Shown here: positions 32,641 to 42,559 of the stretch, piece after piece
Layout of the letters: each line of letters begins with the position of its first letter
Numbering within the stretch: the first letter of the stretch is position 1
Position numbers and translations under genes: made by a program
The notes under the pieces: generated by a model
What the model saw: the letters and a program-made list of their open reading frames with translations, nothing else
Database searches by the model: none
Told to the model about the DNA's origin: nothing
NCBI RefSeq assembly: GCF_005217525.1
Contig: NZ_PNXQ01000015.1
Span: 12,916 to 76,915, forward strand
Reading direction: 5' to 3'
Length of the DNA: 64,000 nucleotides
Source of the DNA: Paenibacillus terrae
GTDB taxonomy: Bacteria; Bacillota; Bacilli; Paenibacillales; Paenibacillaceae

Positions 32641-32680
32641 CCTATTGAAATAGGGTAGAATAACTACATTAGTATGTAGT
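32641..32680. promoter_or_regulatory. Two adjacent palindromes upstream of the TPR gene
   Basis: CCTATT-GA-AATAGG (32641-32654) and ACTACAT-TAGT-ATGTAGT (32663-32680) lie about 70 bases before the TPR gene start, with TAGAAT between them as a possible -10. They look like operators, but no matching regulator is nearby. Confidence 0.4.
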
Positions 32681-32752
32681 CCTTAGGCATCCGCATTTAA
32701 AGGTTCTCCAATCCGTATGGATGGGGGAATGGTAAAGAGTTGGAGGATTAGC

Positions 32753-33238
32753 ATGGATCAAATTATTGCAAAAGCCAGTGAGCTAAGACGCACAGGACAG
32801 GCAGAGGAAGCGCGTGAGCTTCTACTAAAGGCACTGGAGCAGGAGCCCAATGATGCAGAGCTATGGTATCAGACAGCCTGGACGCATGATGCTTTAGGCC
32901 TGGAGAGGGAAGCAGTCTCTTTTTATGAAAAAAGTCTAGGTATGACGTTGTCCGCAGAATCAAGGAAAGGAGCCATTCTGGGATTAGGCAGTACATATCG
33001 TGTACTGGGAGAGTACGCCAAAGCCAAAGTCTGGCTGGAAACCGGGATGGACGAATTTTCAGATTACAGGCCCTTTCGGGTATTTTATGCGATGGTGTTA
33101 TATAATCTGGGTGAATACGGGAAGGCGATGGAGGGGCTGCTCATGGAGCTGGCTGAAACGACCTCGGACTCATCGACACAAGCCTACTCACGCGCGATTC
33201 AATATTATGCCGATAAGCTAGATCAGATTGAGACGTAA
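32753..33238 (+). CDS. Tetratricopeptide repeat protein
   Basis: A 161-residue protein of about four helical repeats (residues 1-150): GQAEEARELLLKALEQEPNDAELWYQTAWTHDALG, then GLEREAVSFYEKSLG and LGEYAKAKVWLE. It resembles the small TPR_5/YrrB-like scaffold proteins of Bacilli. No catalytic motif or membrane segment is present. The start follows TTGGAGGA; the in-frame ATG 36 bases earlier has no ribosome site. Partner unknown. Confidence 0.8.
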   Translation: MDQIIAKASELRRTGQAEEARELLLKALEQEPNDAELWYQTAWTHDALGLEREAVSFYEKSLGMTLSAESRKGAILGLGSTYRVLGEYAKAKVWLETGMDEFSDYRPFRVFYAMVLYNLGEYGKAMEGLLMELAETTSDSSTQAYSRAIQYYADKLDQIET

Positions 33239-33302
33239 GTATGAAATGATGAAAAAGACAACAGACTAACCAACATCGAGCATTTTCAGAATTGCATATT
33301 AG

Positions 33303-33355
33303 AAAAGATCGCAGCCGGAGAGCATCAAGCATCTCTTCCAGGCTGCGATCTTTTG
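33303..33355. terminator. Bidirectional terminator between the TPR gene and alsD
   Basis: AAAAGATCGCAGCC and GGCTGCGATCTTTT are perfect 14-bp arms with an inner partial stem; T runs occur on both strands, suiting the convergent genes. Confidence 0.85.
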
Positions 33356-33423
33356 GTTTCTGTATAATGTAGAATCTCATTCATAACAAATTCTATTGTA
33401 CCTTGTTGAGTCATACCCTGTAA

Positions 33424-34170
33424 TTATTGCACACCTTCAGTAACGGCGATTTCTTTCTCCAGATTTTCTCTGGACAGGTTGGCGGTCAAATAATCCGGTG
33501 TATCGGGCAGGACGAGGTGCAGATTGGATTTTTGGCAAACACGGATTGTACACTTGTCGACAACAAAATCAAAGACATGCCCGCCTCCGGTGCGTTCGTC
33601 GTTAATAAAGTGCAAATGGAACCCGGCCACTCCAATTCCCTGAGCGTAAGCAGGTGTCCAAAACCCGGTAATCACGCCGGAAGCGTCGTTAAAAGAGAAC
33701 GTTGGCTGTGATTTGGTTACTTCGATAAAAGGCTTGTAAGGCTTCACCTGGTGAGGCACGGTGCGTGTCTTCACTTCACGAAAAGTGCCGTCCATACGGA
33801 AGGCGTAGAACAGATTACGACTTGGGAACAACTTTAGCAGCAGGGCTTCCAGCTCTTCACGATACATGGAACGGTCAATAGTGTATGTGAAATCTTCACG
33901 GAAAAAGGTGACTGTGGAAAAGGGAGTTGTCTCTTCCGGTTTTACACGATGGGCCGTACCGTCTGGCAGCAAGTGATAAAACTCACCATCAAACGCAATC
34001 ATCTCACCATTCAGTTGATCAAAGGTACCGAGCCCGAAATCCCCGTGCTTTTGCAGTTCCTTGAAGGAAACGACTCCGTCATAAAGACCATCCAATAAAG
34101 CGAGCATCGTGGACGTTTGGTAAATATCATGATCAGCTTCTTGCTTTGTTTCCAGTTCTGCAATGGTCAT
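33424..34170 (-). CDS. alsD: Alpha-acetolactate decarboxylase
   Basis: A 248-residue enzyme that converts acetolactate to acetoin. Motifs include TMLALLDGLYDG, GDFGLGTFDQLNGEM, GFWTPAYAQGIGVAGFHLHFI with the two zinc histidines, and DERTGGGHVFDF with the third. The length is normal. AAAAGGAAG precedes the ATG. It follows alsS by 161 bases on the same strand; alsS-alsD form the usual acetoin pathway that balances pH and redox state during overflow metabolism. Confidence 0.95.
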   Translation of the reverse strand: MTIAELETKQEADHDIYQTSTMLALLDGLYDGVVSFKELQKHGDFGLGTFDQLNGEMIAFDGEFYHLLPDGTAHRVKPEETTPFSTVTFFREDFTYTIDRSMYREELEALLLKLFPSRNLFYAFRMDGTFREVKTRTVPHQVKPYKPFIEVTKSQPTFSFNDASGVITGFWTPAYAQGIGVAGFHLHFINDERTGGGHVFDFVVDKCTIRVCQKSNLHLVLPDTPDYLTANLSRENLEKEIAVTEGVQ

Positions 34171-34331
34171 GGCAATACACTTCCTTTTGTGATTGGATGC
34201 ATTTATTTTCTTTTATTTTCAATAATAAACGTAAATTTTCAGTAAATAACATGAACAACTCAAAAAACTCATGAAAAAACGTTAAACTTCATTTATTGTC
34301 ACGAAGTCGTCACGATTGGGTAACAGTGAAG

Positions 34332-36020
34332 TCAGTTTAACTGATTGGGCAGCAGTTTACGTCCCAACTGGACATTATCCTGATAATCAATCGGAATATC
34401 GACGACCACGGGGCCATCGGTATGTAGTGCCTGTTGCAATACGCTTTCCAGTTCTTCAGGGGAATGTACACGCAATCCGGTTGCCCCGAAGCTTTCGGCA
34501 TATTTCACGACATCTACATCCCCGAATTCTACGCCGGAGGTTCTGCCATATTTAATCTGTTGTTGAAAAGCGACCATGTCGTAGGCACCGTCTCTCCATA
34601 CGATGTGCACCAGTGGGGAGTTGAGACGTACGGCGGTTTCAAGTTCCATGGATGAGAAAAGAAATCCTCCGTCGCCGGAAATGGAAACGACTTTTTGACC
34701 AGGATTGACGAGAGTGGCAGCAATGCCCCAGGGAAGAGCTACACCTAGCGTCTGCATCCCGTTACTGAACAGAAGGCGACGCGGCTCATATGAGCGGAAA
34801 TACCGAGCCATCCAAATGTAGTGCGAACCAACATCACAGGTGACTGTGACATGATCATCAATCAGGCTGCGCAGCGTACGAATGAATTGCAATGGATGAA
34901 TCAGATAGTCGTGCTTGCGAGCAGGGACGGCAGCTTGCTCATTTAGATCGTGGCGGAGACGGTTCAGTTGGGCGCATGAGGTTTCAGACAGCTTTAATGC
35001 AGGCAATTCTTCTGCGAGACTCCGCACGATCAGAGCTATATTACCGATCAGTTCGTAATCCGGTTGATAATCATGGTCGATATCCGCCTGATGATCATCG
35101 AGATGAATGAGGGTTCGGTTTGCAGGAATGTTCCAGTTTTTCGGATCGTATTCAATGGGGTCATAGCCAATGGTCAGCACCAGATCTGCGGCTCCAAGGA
35201 GCATGTCACCCGGCTGATTGTGGAACAAGCCCACTCGGCCAAAATAGTGGTCCTCCAGTTCGCGGGAAATGGCTCCGGCAGCCTGGAAGGTTTCGACGAC
35301 AGGCAGATCTGTGTTCTGAATGAGTGCGCGGATGGCTGCTGTAGCTTCGGGAGTGCTGGCTTTCATACCGAGTAAAAGAACAGGCAGCTTGGCATGGCTG
35401 ATTTGGCCTGCTACTTGTTTGATAAGCCCGGCTGGTGCGGTTCCAAGCTGTGGAAGGGAAAGCTTCTCAATGGCGGTTACTTCGGATGACGAAGTCAACA
35501 CGTCCTGCGGTAGACTGACAAAGGTTGCTCCAGGCTGTGCTGAGGTCGCAATCCGAAATGCGTTGGTAATGGCTTCTGGCACACTATCCGGATGCTCCAC
35601 TTCCACACTGTATTTGGTGATAGGCTCGAATAACCCGGCGTTATCCATGGATTGGTGGGTGCGCTTCAAACGTTCGGATCTTGGAACTGCACCAGCGAGA
35701 GCGACGACGGGATCACTTTCCGCATTTGCGGTGACAAGTCCTGTAGCCAAATTCGACGCACCGGGGCCGGAAGTAACGAGACATACGCCCGGTTTACCAG
35801 TTAGGCGACCGACGGCTGCTGCCATAAAGGCGGCATTTTGCTCGTGACGGCATACGATCAGCTCCGGGCCGCGTTCTTGAAGGACATCGAAAACCGAGTC
35901 GATCTTGGCACCTGGAATACCAAAAATGTGTGTTACACCTTGTTTAATCAAGCAATCGACAACGAGGTCGGCTCCTTTTGTAGCGGTTTTAGCATGGATA
36001 GCTTGCACTTTTGTACTCAA
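34332..36020 (-). CDS. alsS: Acetolactate synthase, catabolic
   Basis: A 562-residue thiamine diphosphate enzyme condensing two pyruvates to acetolactate. It has the [14 protein letters not shown] start, the ThDP Glu in [10 protein letters not shown] and the C-terminal [19 protein letters not shown] motif. The catabolic AlsS/BudB type lacks the FAD-related anabolic features and has no partner small subunit here. The start was placed at a TTG after AAAAGGTG rather than the GTG at 36029, which overlaps that ribosome site. It is read divergently from the uxaC region. Confidence 0.93.
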   Translation of the reverse strand: MSTKVQAIHAKTATKGADLVVDCLIKQGVTHIFGIPGAKIDSVFDVLQERGPELIVCRHEQNAAFMAAAVGRLTGKPGVCLVTSGPGASNLATGLVTANAESDPVVALAGAVPRSERLKRTHQSMDNAGLFEPITKYSVEVEHPDSVPEAITNAFRIATSAQPGATFVSLPQDVLTSSSEVTAIEKLSLPQLGTAPAGLIKQVAGQISHAKLPVLLLGMKASTPEATAAIRALIQNTDLPVVETFQAAGAISRELEDHYFGRVGLFHNQPGDMLLGAADLVLTIGYDPIEYDPKNWNIPANRTLIHLDDHQADIDHDYQPDYELIGNIALIVRSLAEELPALKLSETSCAQLNRLRHDLNEQAAVPARKHDYLIHPLQFIRTLRSLIDDHVTVTCDVGSHYIWMARYFRSYEPRRLLFSNGMQTLGVALPWGIAATLVNPGQKVVSISGDGGFLFSSMELETAVRLNSPLVHIVWRDGAYDMVAFQQQIKYGRTSGVEFGDVDVVKYAESFGATGLRVHSPEELESVLQQALHTDGPVVVDIPIDYQDNVQLGRKLLPNQLN

Positions 36021-36061
36021 CGCGATCACCTTTTCTTTGGAATATGATTATGAAATACTTT

Positions 36062-36117
36062 CAATGTAAAACATTGGTTGCATATGACAATTATAATACA
36101 ATAACTGGTATTTTCAA
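36062..36117 (-). promoter_or_regulatory. alsS promoter and leader palindrome
   Basis: Minus-strand -35 TTGAAA (36112-36117), 16-base spacer, -10 TATAAT (36090-36095). The perfect palindrome CAATGT-AAA-ACATTG (36062-36076) lies in the leader, a possible operator or hairpin. Confidence 0.6.
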
Positions 36118-36149
36118 GAAGAATATTTTCTGAAAAAGATTGAAAAATA

Positions 36150-36163
36150 AAAAAACGTTTTCA
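36150..36163 (-). promoter_or_regulatory. cre-like site upstream of alsS
   Basis: On the minus strand TGAAAACGTTTTTT matches the CcpA consensus at all but the last two fixed positions. It lies about 35-45 bases upstream of the alsS -35, a position suited to activation by CcpA. Confidence 0.35.
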
Positions 36164-36465
36164 AATATCGGTTTAAGAGGGTGGATTGAAAAATATATAT
36201 ACTTGGTAATTAAGGGTTTGAAAACCATTTTCACGCCGAAAAATAAGTGAGGGTCATTGTTATTGAAAATGACAAGATGAAGGGGAAGAGGCTTGTGCCG
36301 GATCAGCTCGTTTGAAACACGAGTCTGTGCAGACTGGGTTATAGTCTGAAATAAAGGTGGACGGAGAAAACAGATCAGTCGAAGTTGAGGCAGGTATGGT
36401 TTTTGTTCCTCCTCATGATAAAAATCACTTTCCTCTGCAAAGGATAGCGGTTACAATGTAATTGT
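36164..36465. other. Intergenic stretch without a recognised gene
   Basis: This part of the alsS-uxaC divergent region holds no convincing ORF. It contains a TGAAAACCATTTTCA imperfect palindrome near 36219 and a weak cre-like GGATAGCGGTTACA at 36442-36455. CAGACT near 36331 could pair with AGTCTG near 36345 to give a small hairpin. No known riboswitch was recognised. Confidence 0.4.
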
Positions 36466-36479
36466 TGTTAACGTAAACA
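36466..36479. promoter_or_regulatory. ExuR-type operator upstream of uxaC, copy 1
   Basis: TGTTAACGTAAACA, a LacI-type palindrome with central CG, sharing TGTTAACGT with three other sites at uxaC and uxaB. Confidence 0.6.
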
Positions 36480-36614
36480 TTAAATTTAAGAAGAAGTAAT
36501 CAACGATGATTCGACATGCAGGTTTCATTTTATAGCGGTATCATCCGATATAGAAGGTAACCTTTGTGCGTTGTAGAATCTATTACTGAATAGCAGCAAA
36601 ATTGAATTCATTTT

Positions 36615-36628
36615 TGTTCACGTTAACA
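36615..36628. promoter_or_regulatory. ExuR-type operator upstream of uxaC, copy 2
   Basis: TGTTCACGTTAACA; the reverse complement is TGTTAACGTGAACA. It lies 39 bases before the uxaC start, within the likely promoter or leader. Confidence 0.65.
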
Positions 36629-36667
36629 ATTACTAAGAAACATGATTATAGAAGGGAAGAATGAGCC

Positions 36668-38092
36668 ATGACCAAAGCATTTTTAGACGACAACTTTTTG
36701 TTGAGCAATCCGACGGCTGAAATTTTGTATCATCAGTATGCCGAGGATCTGCCGATTATTGACTATCACTGTCATTTAAGTCCACAGGAAATTTACGAAA
36801 ATAAAACGTTCAAAAACATTACGGAAGCTTGGCTGTACGGAGATCATTACAAGTGGAGACTCATGCGGGCCAATGGAGTGGAGGAGCGCCTGATTACCGG
36901 AGATGCGGAAGACTATGACAAATTTTTGGCTTGGGCCAAAACCGTACCTACACTGATCGGCAACCCGCTATATCATTGGACGCATTTGGAGCTTCAGCGC
37001 TTTTTTGGTGTCCATGAGCTGCTGAACGAACAGAATGCATCTGTGATTTGGGAAAAGGTGAACCAAAAGCTGCAAGGGAAGGGCTTTGGGGCACGTGATC
37101 TGATTGTGAATTCAAAGGTAACCGTTGTATGCACTACGGATGATCCGACGGACCATCTCGAATATCATAAGCAAATTGGCAAACTGGCCGATTTTCCGGT
37201 GGCTGTACTGCCAAGCTTCCGCCCGGACAAAGCGCTGGAGATCAATCGTGAGACATTCCAGCCTTGGGTGGCTCGATTGGGTGAAGTGAGCGGACTGGAT
37301 GTTTCCGGTCTGGAAGGATTTTTGAACGCGCTGGCGAGCCGGGTGCGTCACTTCCATGCTGTCGGAGGACGGGTGTCCGATCATGCGCTGGATACAGTCG
37401 TTTATGAAGAAACGACACGTGAGGAAGCGGCAGCGATATACAGCAAGGCGCTGGAGGAAGGCCATGTAACCCCAATAGAAGAGGCGAAATATAAATCGTA
37501 CGTCCTGGTATTCCTTGGGAAACAGTATGCAGAGCATGGCTGGGCAATGCAGTATCATATTCACGCGTTGCGTAACAATAACACTGCCATGTTCCGTCGT
37601 TTGGGACCGGATACAGGCTACGATGCTGTAAATGACGGCTCCATCGCCGGCCCGCTGGCGGCATTGCTGGACGCGCAGGAGCAGGCAGGAGGATTGCCGC
37701 GAACGATTTTGTATTCGCTTAATTCAGTTGATTATCCAGTGCTGGCAAGTCTCGCGGGCTGCTTCCAATCCGGCGGAACTGTGGGGAAAATCCAGTTTGG
37801 CACTGCATGGTGGTATAACGATCATATCGAAGGCATGCAGGAGCAGATGAAGCTGCTGGCTAACTACGGAGTGCTGTCTCGCTTTATCGGTATGCTAACG
37901 GATTCTCGTAGCTTCCTGTCCTACACACGCCACGAATATTTCCGACGTATACTGTGTGATCTGATCGGAACCTGGGTTCAGGAGGGCAAGGCGCCTGAGG
38001 ATCTGGATCTGCTCGGAGCCATGGTACAAAATATTTGCTACAACAATGCCAAGCAATATTTTAATTTTCCGACAGCGGTTCACAGCAAATGA
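36668..38092 (+). CDS. uxaC: Glucuronate/galacturonate isomerase
   Basis: A 474-residue uronate isomerase of the amidohydrolase superfamily that converts D-galacturonate to tagaturonate (or D-glucuronate to fructuronate). Motifs include IIDYHCHLSPQEIYENK with the metal His-x-His, PLYHWTHLELQRFFG, HWT, and AMQYHIHALRNNNT. The length is normal. GAAGGGAAG precedes the ATG. It begins the hexuronate cluster and is preceded by two LacI-type operators. Confidence 0.95.
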   Translation: MTKAFLDDNFLLSNPTAEILYHQYAEDLPIIDYHCHLSPQEIYENKTFKNITEAWLYGDHYKWRLMRANGVEERLITGDAEDYDKFLAWAKTVPTLIGNPLYHWTHLELQRFFGVHELLNEQNASVIWEKVNQKLQGKGFGARDLIVNSKVTVVCTTDDPTDHLEYHKQIGKLADFPVAVLPSFRPDKALEINRETFQPWVARLGEVSGLDVSGLEGFLNALASRVRHFHAVGGRVSDHALDTVVYEETTREEAAAIYSKALEEGHVTPIEEAKYKSYVLVFLGKQYAEHGWAMQYHIHALRNNNTAMFRRLGPDTGYDAVNDGSIAGPLAALLDAQEQAGGLPRTILYSLNSVDYPVLASLAGCFQSGGTVGKIQFGTAWWYNDHIEGMQEQMKLLANYGVLSRFIGMLTDSRSFLSYTRHEYFRRILCDLIGTWVQEGKAPEDLDLLGAMVQNICYNNAKQYFNFPTAVHSK

Positions 38093-38239
38093 TGATATAC
38101 AGAATGAACTTGTAAATTCATATTTCAATAGATGCCCTTGCCTAGAGTATTTTCAAGCTCCGGGTAAGGGGGATTGAAAACAGAATACGTATCATTAAGT
38201 ATGTGAAAATAATTACAAAGATAGAGGAGTGAGCAGGGT

Positions 38240-39640
38240 ATGGGAGTGCCTATCGTTCAGGAGAGCATCCAAACTGACAACAAGACAGGTGAGCAAATCA
38301 GCCTGAAAGAAAAGATTTCTTACGGTATGGGTGACTTTGGAAACGGGTTCATGTTTGATTTAGGACAGTTGTACCTGTTGAAATTCTTTACGGATGTAGC
38401 AGGTGTTTCAGCAGGAGCAGCCGCAGGCATTTTTCTGGTCAGCAAGCTGTTTGCTGCCATCTGCGATCCTATTGTCGGGTCCTTTGTCGATTATCGCAAG
38501 CATATTGGTCCACGCGGGAAATTCAGACCCTTTCTTATCGTTGGAAGCGTTCTCCTTGCAATTCTTACGGTTCTAACCTTTATTTCACCGAACATTTCAC
38601 CAACTGGCAAGCTCATTTATGCCTATGCATCTTATATGATCTGGGGAATTGGCTACTCTATTGTAAATATTCCGTATGGTTCACTGGGTGCGGCTATTAC
38701 GCAGGATACCATTCAGCGGGCTTCGTTATCATCCTTCCGTCAGGCAGGCTCACTGGGCGCTTTATTCGTAACCAGTGTCATCGTTATGCCGCTTATTTTG
38801 CTGTTTCCCAACCATCATGTGGGGTATCCTGTTGTGATGGGAATCATGTCACTTATTGGTGTGATCGCTTTCATGATATGTTATTGGGGAACGAAGGAGC
38901 GTATTGTCAGTCAGTCGGGACCCAAGGAAAAACTCTCTTTTGGTGTGATCGTGCATACCTTTACGACGAACAAGCCTCTGCTGGTACTCGTTTTGATGAC
39001 GATTTTTACCATTTCCGCGTACAATATCAAGTCCGCGCTGCTGATCTATTTTGCCGAATATAATTTGGGGCATGTAGAATTAATGGCTTATATGAATTTT
39101 ATTATTATCGGTTCGTCGTTGCTGGGTGTGTTGTTCTTGCCCAAACTGGTGCGGCGCTTCGGTAAACGAAAAACAGCCATGCTTGGGATGCTGGTCAGTG
39201 TCATTGCCGACTCTATGAACTTCTTTATGCCATCGAATGTATATATTTTCACCATTCTGGCCAGTATTTCGTTCATTGGTATTAGCATTCCTAACGGGGT
39301 TACGTGGGCCTTTGTATCCGATATCATTGACTACGGTGAATGGTCATCCGGGGAGCGGAAAGAAGGGATTACCTACTCGTTGTTTAATTTCTCACGTAAA
39401 TTGGCTCAATCCTTATCCGGCTTTCTTTCCGGTATTGGGCTGGCGCTTATCGGGTATGTCCCGAATGTGGTTCAAACCTCTGGAACGCTGCTCGGAATTA
39501 AGGCGCTGCTGTGTCTCTATCCTGCTGTTGCCCTGCTCATTGCTATGCTGGTAATCGGTAAAATGTACAAGCTGACAGACAGCAGACATGCAGAAATGGT
39601 TCAAGAGCTACAGCGTCGACATGCTGATAACCGCGTATAA
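38240..39640 (+). CDS. GPH-family hexuronate/oligouronide transporter
   Basis: A 466-residue Na+/H+-sugar symporter of the glycoside-pentoside-hexuronide family, 12 predicted helices. Diagnostic segments are KISYGMGDFGNGFMFDLGQLYLLKF at the start (the GYGxGD motif), DPIVGSFVDYRKHIGPRGKFRPF, and DIIDYGEWSSGERKEGITYSLFNF in the second half. It corresponds in place to YjmB of the B. subtilis exu operon. Galacturonate or a short uronide is the likely substrate. GAGGAGTGAGC precedes the ATG. Confidence 0.85.
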   Translation: MGVPIVQESIQTDNKTGEQISLKEKISYGMGDFGNGFMFDLGQLYLLKFFTDVAGVSAGAAAGIFLVSKLFAAICDPIVGSFVDYRKHIGPRGKFRPFLIVGSVLLAILTVLTFISPNISPTGKLIYAYASYMIWGIGYSIVNIPYGSLGAAITQDTIQRASLSSFRQAGSLGALFVTSVIVMPLILLFPNHHVGYPVVMGIMSLIGVIAFMICYWGTKERIVSQSGPKEKLSFGVIVHTFTTNKPLLVLVLMTIFTISAYNIKSALLIYFAEYNLGHVELMAYMNFIIIGSSLLGVLFLPKLVRRFGKRKTAMLGMLVSVIADSMNFFMPSNVYIFTILASISFIGISIPNGVTWAFVSDIIDYGEWSSGERKEGITYSLFNFSRKLAQSLSGFLSGIGLALIGYVPNVVQTSGTLLGIKALLCLYPAVALLIAMLVIGKMYKLTDSRHAEMVQELQRRHADNRV

Positions 39641-39726
39641 TTTGTGAAAGTCTTCTTTTCCGGGCGGCTCTTGTGGTATGGTGGGTATATAATTTTTTAG
39701 AGCCTCAGTAAAGAAAGGATACGTAT

Positions 39727-40725
39727 ATGGCAGCTACCATTAAAGACATTGCCAAATTGGCGAATGTTTCCCATACGACCGTCTCCCGGGCGCTCAACAA
39801 TAGCCCACTGATCAAAGAAGATACCAAGCGCAAAATTATGGAGCTGGCGGAGCAACTCAATTACATTCCTAATTTTAACGCCAAAAGCCTTGTCCTCCAG
39901 CGCTCGCATACGATTGGTCTGTTTTTCACCAGTATTTCAGAAGGCACCAGCTCCAGCTTTTTTGCGGACACCATCCGTGGAGTGAATCATGTCATTGGGG
40001 TGGATTACAATCTGTTTGTGCGAGGGATTGACGATTACGCCGATTTTTCGGCCATTCACCGCAAGCGTTTTGATGGCATCATCCTGATGAGTCAGAGCGA
40101 GGCGGACAACCCGTTTATTTATCATGTGCTCGGTCAGGGCATTCCGCTCGTCGTGCTGAATCGGCAAGTGCCCGGGGCAGGCATTGTGAATGTCATTTCG
40201 AACGATAAGGAAGGATCCTATGCAGCAGTTTCTTTTCTCATTGAAAGCGGTCATGAACGCATCGCGATCATTGAAGGGGTAGAAGGCTTTAAGTCCACCC
40301 AGCAACGGCGCGAGGGCTTCATGAATGCGCTGATTGACAGCGGCAAGCCGATTCGGCACGAATACATCATGCATGGCCATTATGACACCGAAAGTGGAAG
40401 CCAAGCGATGAAGCAGTTGCTTTCCTTGGAGGAACCACCGACGGCGGTGTTTTGCTCTAACGATGATATGGCTATCGGGGCGATGAACGCAGTATTCGAG
40501 CACGGCTTAAAAGTACCGGACGACATCTCTGTCATTGGCTTTGACGATATCGGCTTTTCGATGTATACGACCCCGCCGTTAACGACGGTCAAAAGACCGA
40601 TTGAGCAGATTAGCGCACGTGGAGCCGCATGTATTTTGGAACGAATCCAGTCACCGTCAAACGAGGGCGAACTCATATTTATGGAAACCGCGCTCATGAA
40701 GCGGAAATCGACAGCAGACAGGTAG
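39727..40725 (+). CDS. exuR: LacI family regulator of hexuronate genes (ExuR-like)
   Basis: A 332-residue LacI/GalR repressor. The N-terminal HTH (IKDIAKLANVSHTTVSRALNNSPLI) and hinge (NAKSLVLQRSHTIGL) are followed by a periplasmic-binding-protein-like effector domain. Neighbours make hexuronate control the obvious role. Four palindromes containing TGTTAACGT before uxaC and uxaB have the even-length CG-centred form typical of LacI-family operators. AAAGAAAGGA precedes the ATG. Confidence 0.85.
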   Translation: MAATIKDIAKLANVSHTTVSRALNNSPLIKEDTKRKIMELAEQLNYIPNFNAKSLVLQRSHTIGLFFTSISEGTSSSFFADTIRGVNHVIGVDYNLFVRGIDDYADFSAIHRKRFDGIILMSQSEADNPFIYHVLGQGIPLVVLNRQVPGAGIVNVISNDKEGSYAAVSFLIESGHERIAIIEGVEGFKSTQQRREGFMNALIDSGKPIRHEYIMHGHYDTESGSQAMKQLLSLEEPPTAVFCSNDDMAIGAMNAVFEHGLKVPDDISVIGFDDIGFSMYTTPPLTTVKRPIEQISARGAACILERIQSPSNEGELIFMETALMKRKSTADR

Positions 40726-40760
40726 CGTTAAGCTTGATTTTATTGGAAAAGGGCAGACCA

Positions 40761-40806
40761 AAAAGGGCAGGTTCAGTGCATGACGCGCTGTTCCTGCCCC
40801 TTTTTT
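40761..40806. terminator. Bidirectional terminator between exuR and the pyruvate oxidase gene
   Basis: AAAAGGGCAGG and CCTGCCCCTTTTTT arms with a 19-base loop; T runs on both strands. Confidence 0.8.
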
Positions 40807-40834
40807 ATTAAAATATGTGCAAGTGTGGCGGCTT

Positions 40835-42559
40835 TTATCGTAAAAGATTGGTTTTCGCCAGTTCAATAATTTCGTCACCGCGCCCATTCAGCACAGCTTT
40901 CATCATCCACAGTGTAAAACCTTCAGCCTGTTTGAGATTAATCTTGGGTGGCATGGATAGCTCCTGACGATTGACCACTACATCCACCACCACAGGACCA
41001 TCGTGAGCCAATGCCTGTTGAATCGCGTCCTCCAGCATCGCCGGATCTTCGACTCGAATTCCCTTGAGACCCATGGCTTCCGCTACAGCGCCAAAATCAG
41101 GATTCACCAGCTCGGTGCCGTTTTCCAGAAAGCCGGCTGCTTTCATTTCCAGTTCAACAAAACCGAGGGCGCCGTTATTGAAAACAATGACTTTTACAGG
41201 TAACTGATGCTGTTTCAGGGTAAGCAGATCGCCCATCAGCATCGTCAATCCGCCATCACCAGATAGAGCAATTACCTGTCGGTCAGGCTCAGTGGCTTGT
41301 GCCCCAATCGCTTGCGGCAATGCACTTGCCATCGTTCCGTGATTGAAGGAGCCGATCAGTCGGCGTTGGCCGTTCATTTGTAAATAACGTGCTGCCCACA
41401 CGGTAGGCGTACCCACATCACAGGTGAAAATGGCATTTTCATGTGCGGCATCACTGACGACCTTGGTGAGATATTGTGGATGGATTGGTGTATGACCGGG
41501 TTTACCAACCGCCAGTTCATCCAGTTCCTGACGCACCTTGGTATAGTGGGAGACGGTTTTTTCCAAATGCTTGGAATCATGCTCTGTCGTTAAATGAGGA
41601 AGCAGCATTTCCAACGTTGCTTGTACATCCCCGCACAGCCCATACGTTAAAGGAGTGCGTCTGCCGAGGTGGGCAGGCTCAATATCCACTTGCAGCACAA
41701 CTGCATTTTCGGGATAAAACTGTCTGTAAGGAAAGTCTGTTCCGAGCATAAGCAGGACGTCACAATCCATCATTGCATGGTACCCGGAAGAATACCCGAT
41801 CAGCCCCGTCAAGCCTGCATAATAAGGATTGTTATACTCCAGATATTCCTTGCCCCGAAGGGCAGCAACCATAGGGGATTTCAACTTGTCGCACAGTTGC
41901 ATGAGCAATTCGTGGGATTTCGCACAGCCGGAGCCGCATAACAAAGTGATTCGTTTGCCTTGATTCAGGTACTCGGCCAGCCGGGAAATTTCCGAAGCTG
42001 ACGGATGCACCACAGGTGCAGTGAGATGGTAGACATGTTCAGGAATAGGCGCCTTTTCCGCTGCTAAAGCTGCCACATCCCCGGGAAGAACAATGACGGA
42101 GACACCTGAACGTGAAACGGCCTGTTGTATAGCCATCGTAACGGTTCTTGGAATTTGTCGTGGAGTCGTAATGACCTCACAGAAGTGGCTGCATTCCCCG
42201 AAAAGATGCTCAGGATGTGTAGCCTGGAAATATTCGCTTCCAATTTCGTCGCTTGGAATGTGGGCCGCAATAGCGAGTACAGGTACCCGATTGCGGTGAC
42301 AATCATATAATCCGTTAATAAGATGTAGATTTCCGGGACCACTGCTGCCAGCGCACACTGCAATGCTGCCGGTAAGATCAGCATCAGCCCCGGCTGCAAA
42401 GGCTGCCACTTCTTCGTGCCGCACATGAATCCATTCAATTTGACCGTCGCTTCGAATGGAATCGACCATATTATTTAAGGAATCTCCAACGATACCATAA
42501 ATTCGCTTGACCCCTGCATTGATTAAAACTTCTACAATAGTATCTGCGATTGTCTTCAT
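40835..42559 (-). CDS. poxB: Pyruvate oxidase / pyruvate:quinone dehydrogenase (PoxB/YdaP-like)
   Basis: A 574-residue thiamine-diphosphate/FAD enzyme. ThDP motifs are the Glu in RHEEVAAFAAGADADLTG and GDGGLTMLMGDLLTL; the FAD region contains GSGCAKSHELLMQLCDKL. The GIVGDSLNNMVDSIR start and the NPDFGAVAEAMG segment match PoxB and YdaP rather than acetolactate synthase. It decarboxylates pyruvate to acetate, passing electrons to quinone or oxygen. It has its own minus-strand orientation and splits the hexuronate cluster. AGGAGGA precedes the ATG. Confidence 0.88.
   Translation of the reverse strand: MKTIADTIVEVLINAGVKRIYGIVGDSLNNMVDSIRSDGQIEWIHVRHEEVAAFAAGADADLTGSIAVCAGSSGPGNLHLINGLYDCHRNRVPVLAIAAHIPSDEIGSEYFQATHPEHLFGECSHFCEVITTPRQIPRTVTMAIQQAVSRSGVSVIVLPGDVAALAAEKAPIPEHVYHLTAPVVHPSASEISRLAEYLNQGKRITLLCGSGCAKSHELLMQLCDKLKSPMVAALRGKEYLEYNNPYYAGLTGLIGYSSGYHAMMDCDVLLMLGTDFPYRQFYPENAVVLQVDIEPAHLGRRTPLTYGLCGDVQATLEMLLPHLTTEHDSKHLEKTVSHYTKVRQELDELAVGKPGHTPIHPQYLTKVVSDAAHENAIFTCDVGTPTVWAARYLQMNGQRRLIGSFNHGTMASALPQAIGAQATEPDRQVIALSGDGGLTMLMGDLLTLKQHQLPVKVIVFNNGALGFVELEMKAAGFLENGTELVNPDFGAVAEAMGLKGIRVEDPAMLEDAIQQALAHDGPVVVDVVVNRQELSMPPKINLKQAEGFTLWMMKAVLNGRGDEIIELAKTNLLR

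Noticed and set aside
36056..36230. Additional TGAAA/TTTCA imperfect palindromes in the alsS-uxaC region
   Set aside because: They resemble cre sites only loosely; in such AT-rich DNA these occur by chance, so only the better match at 36150 was listed.
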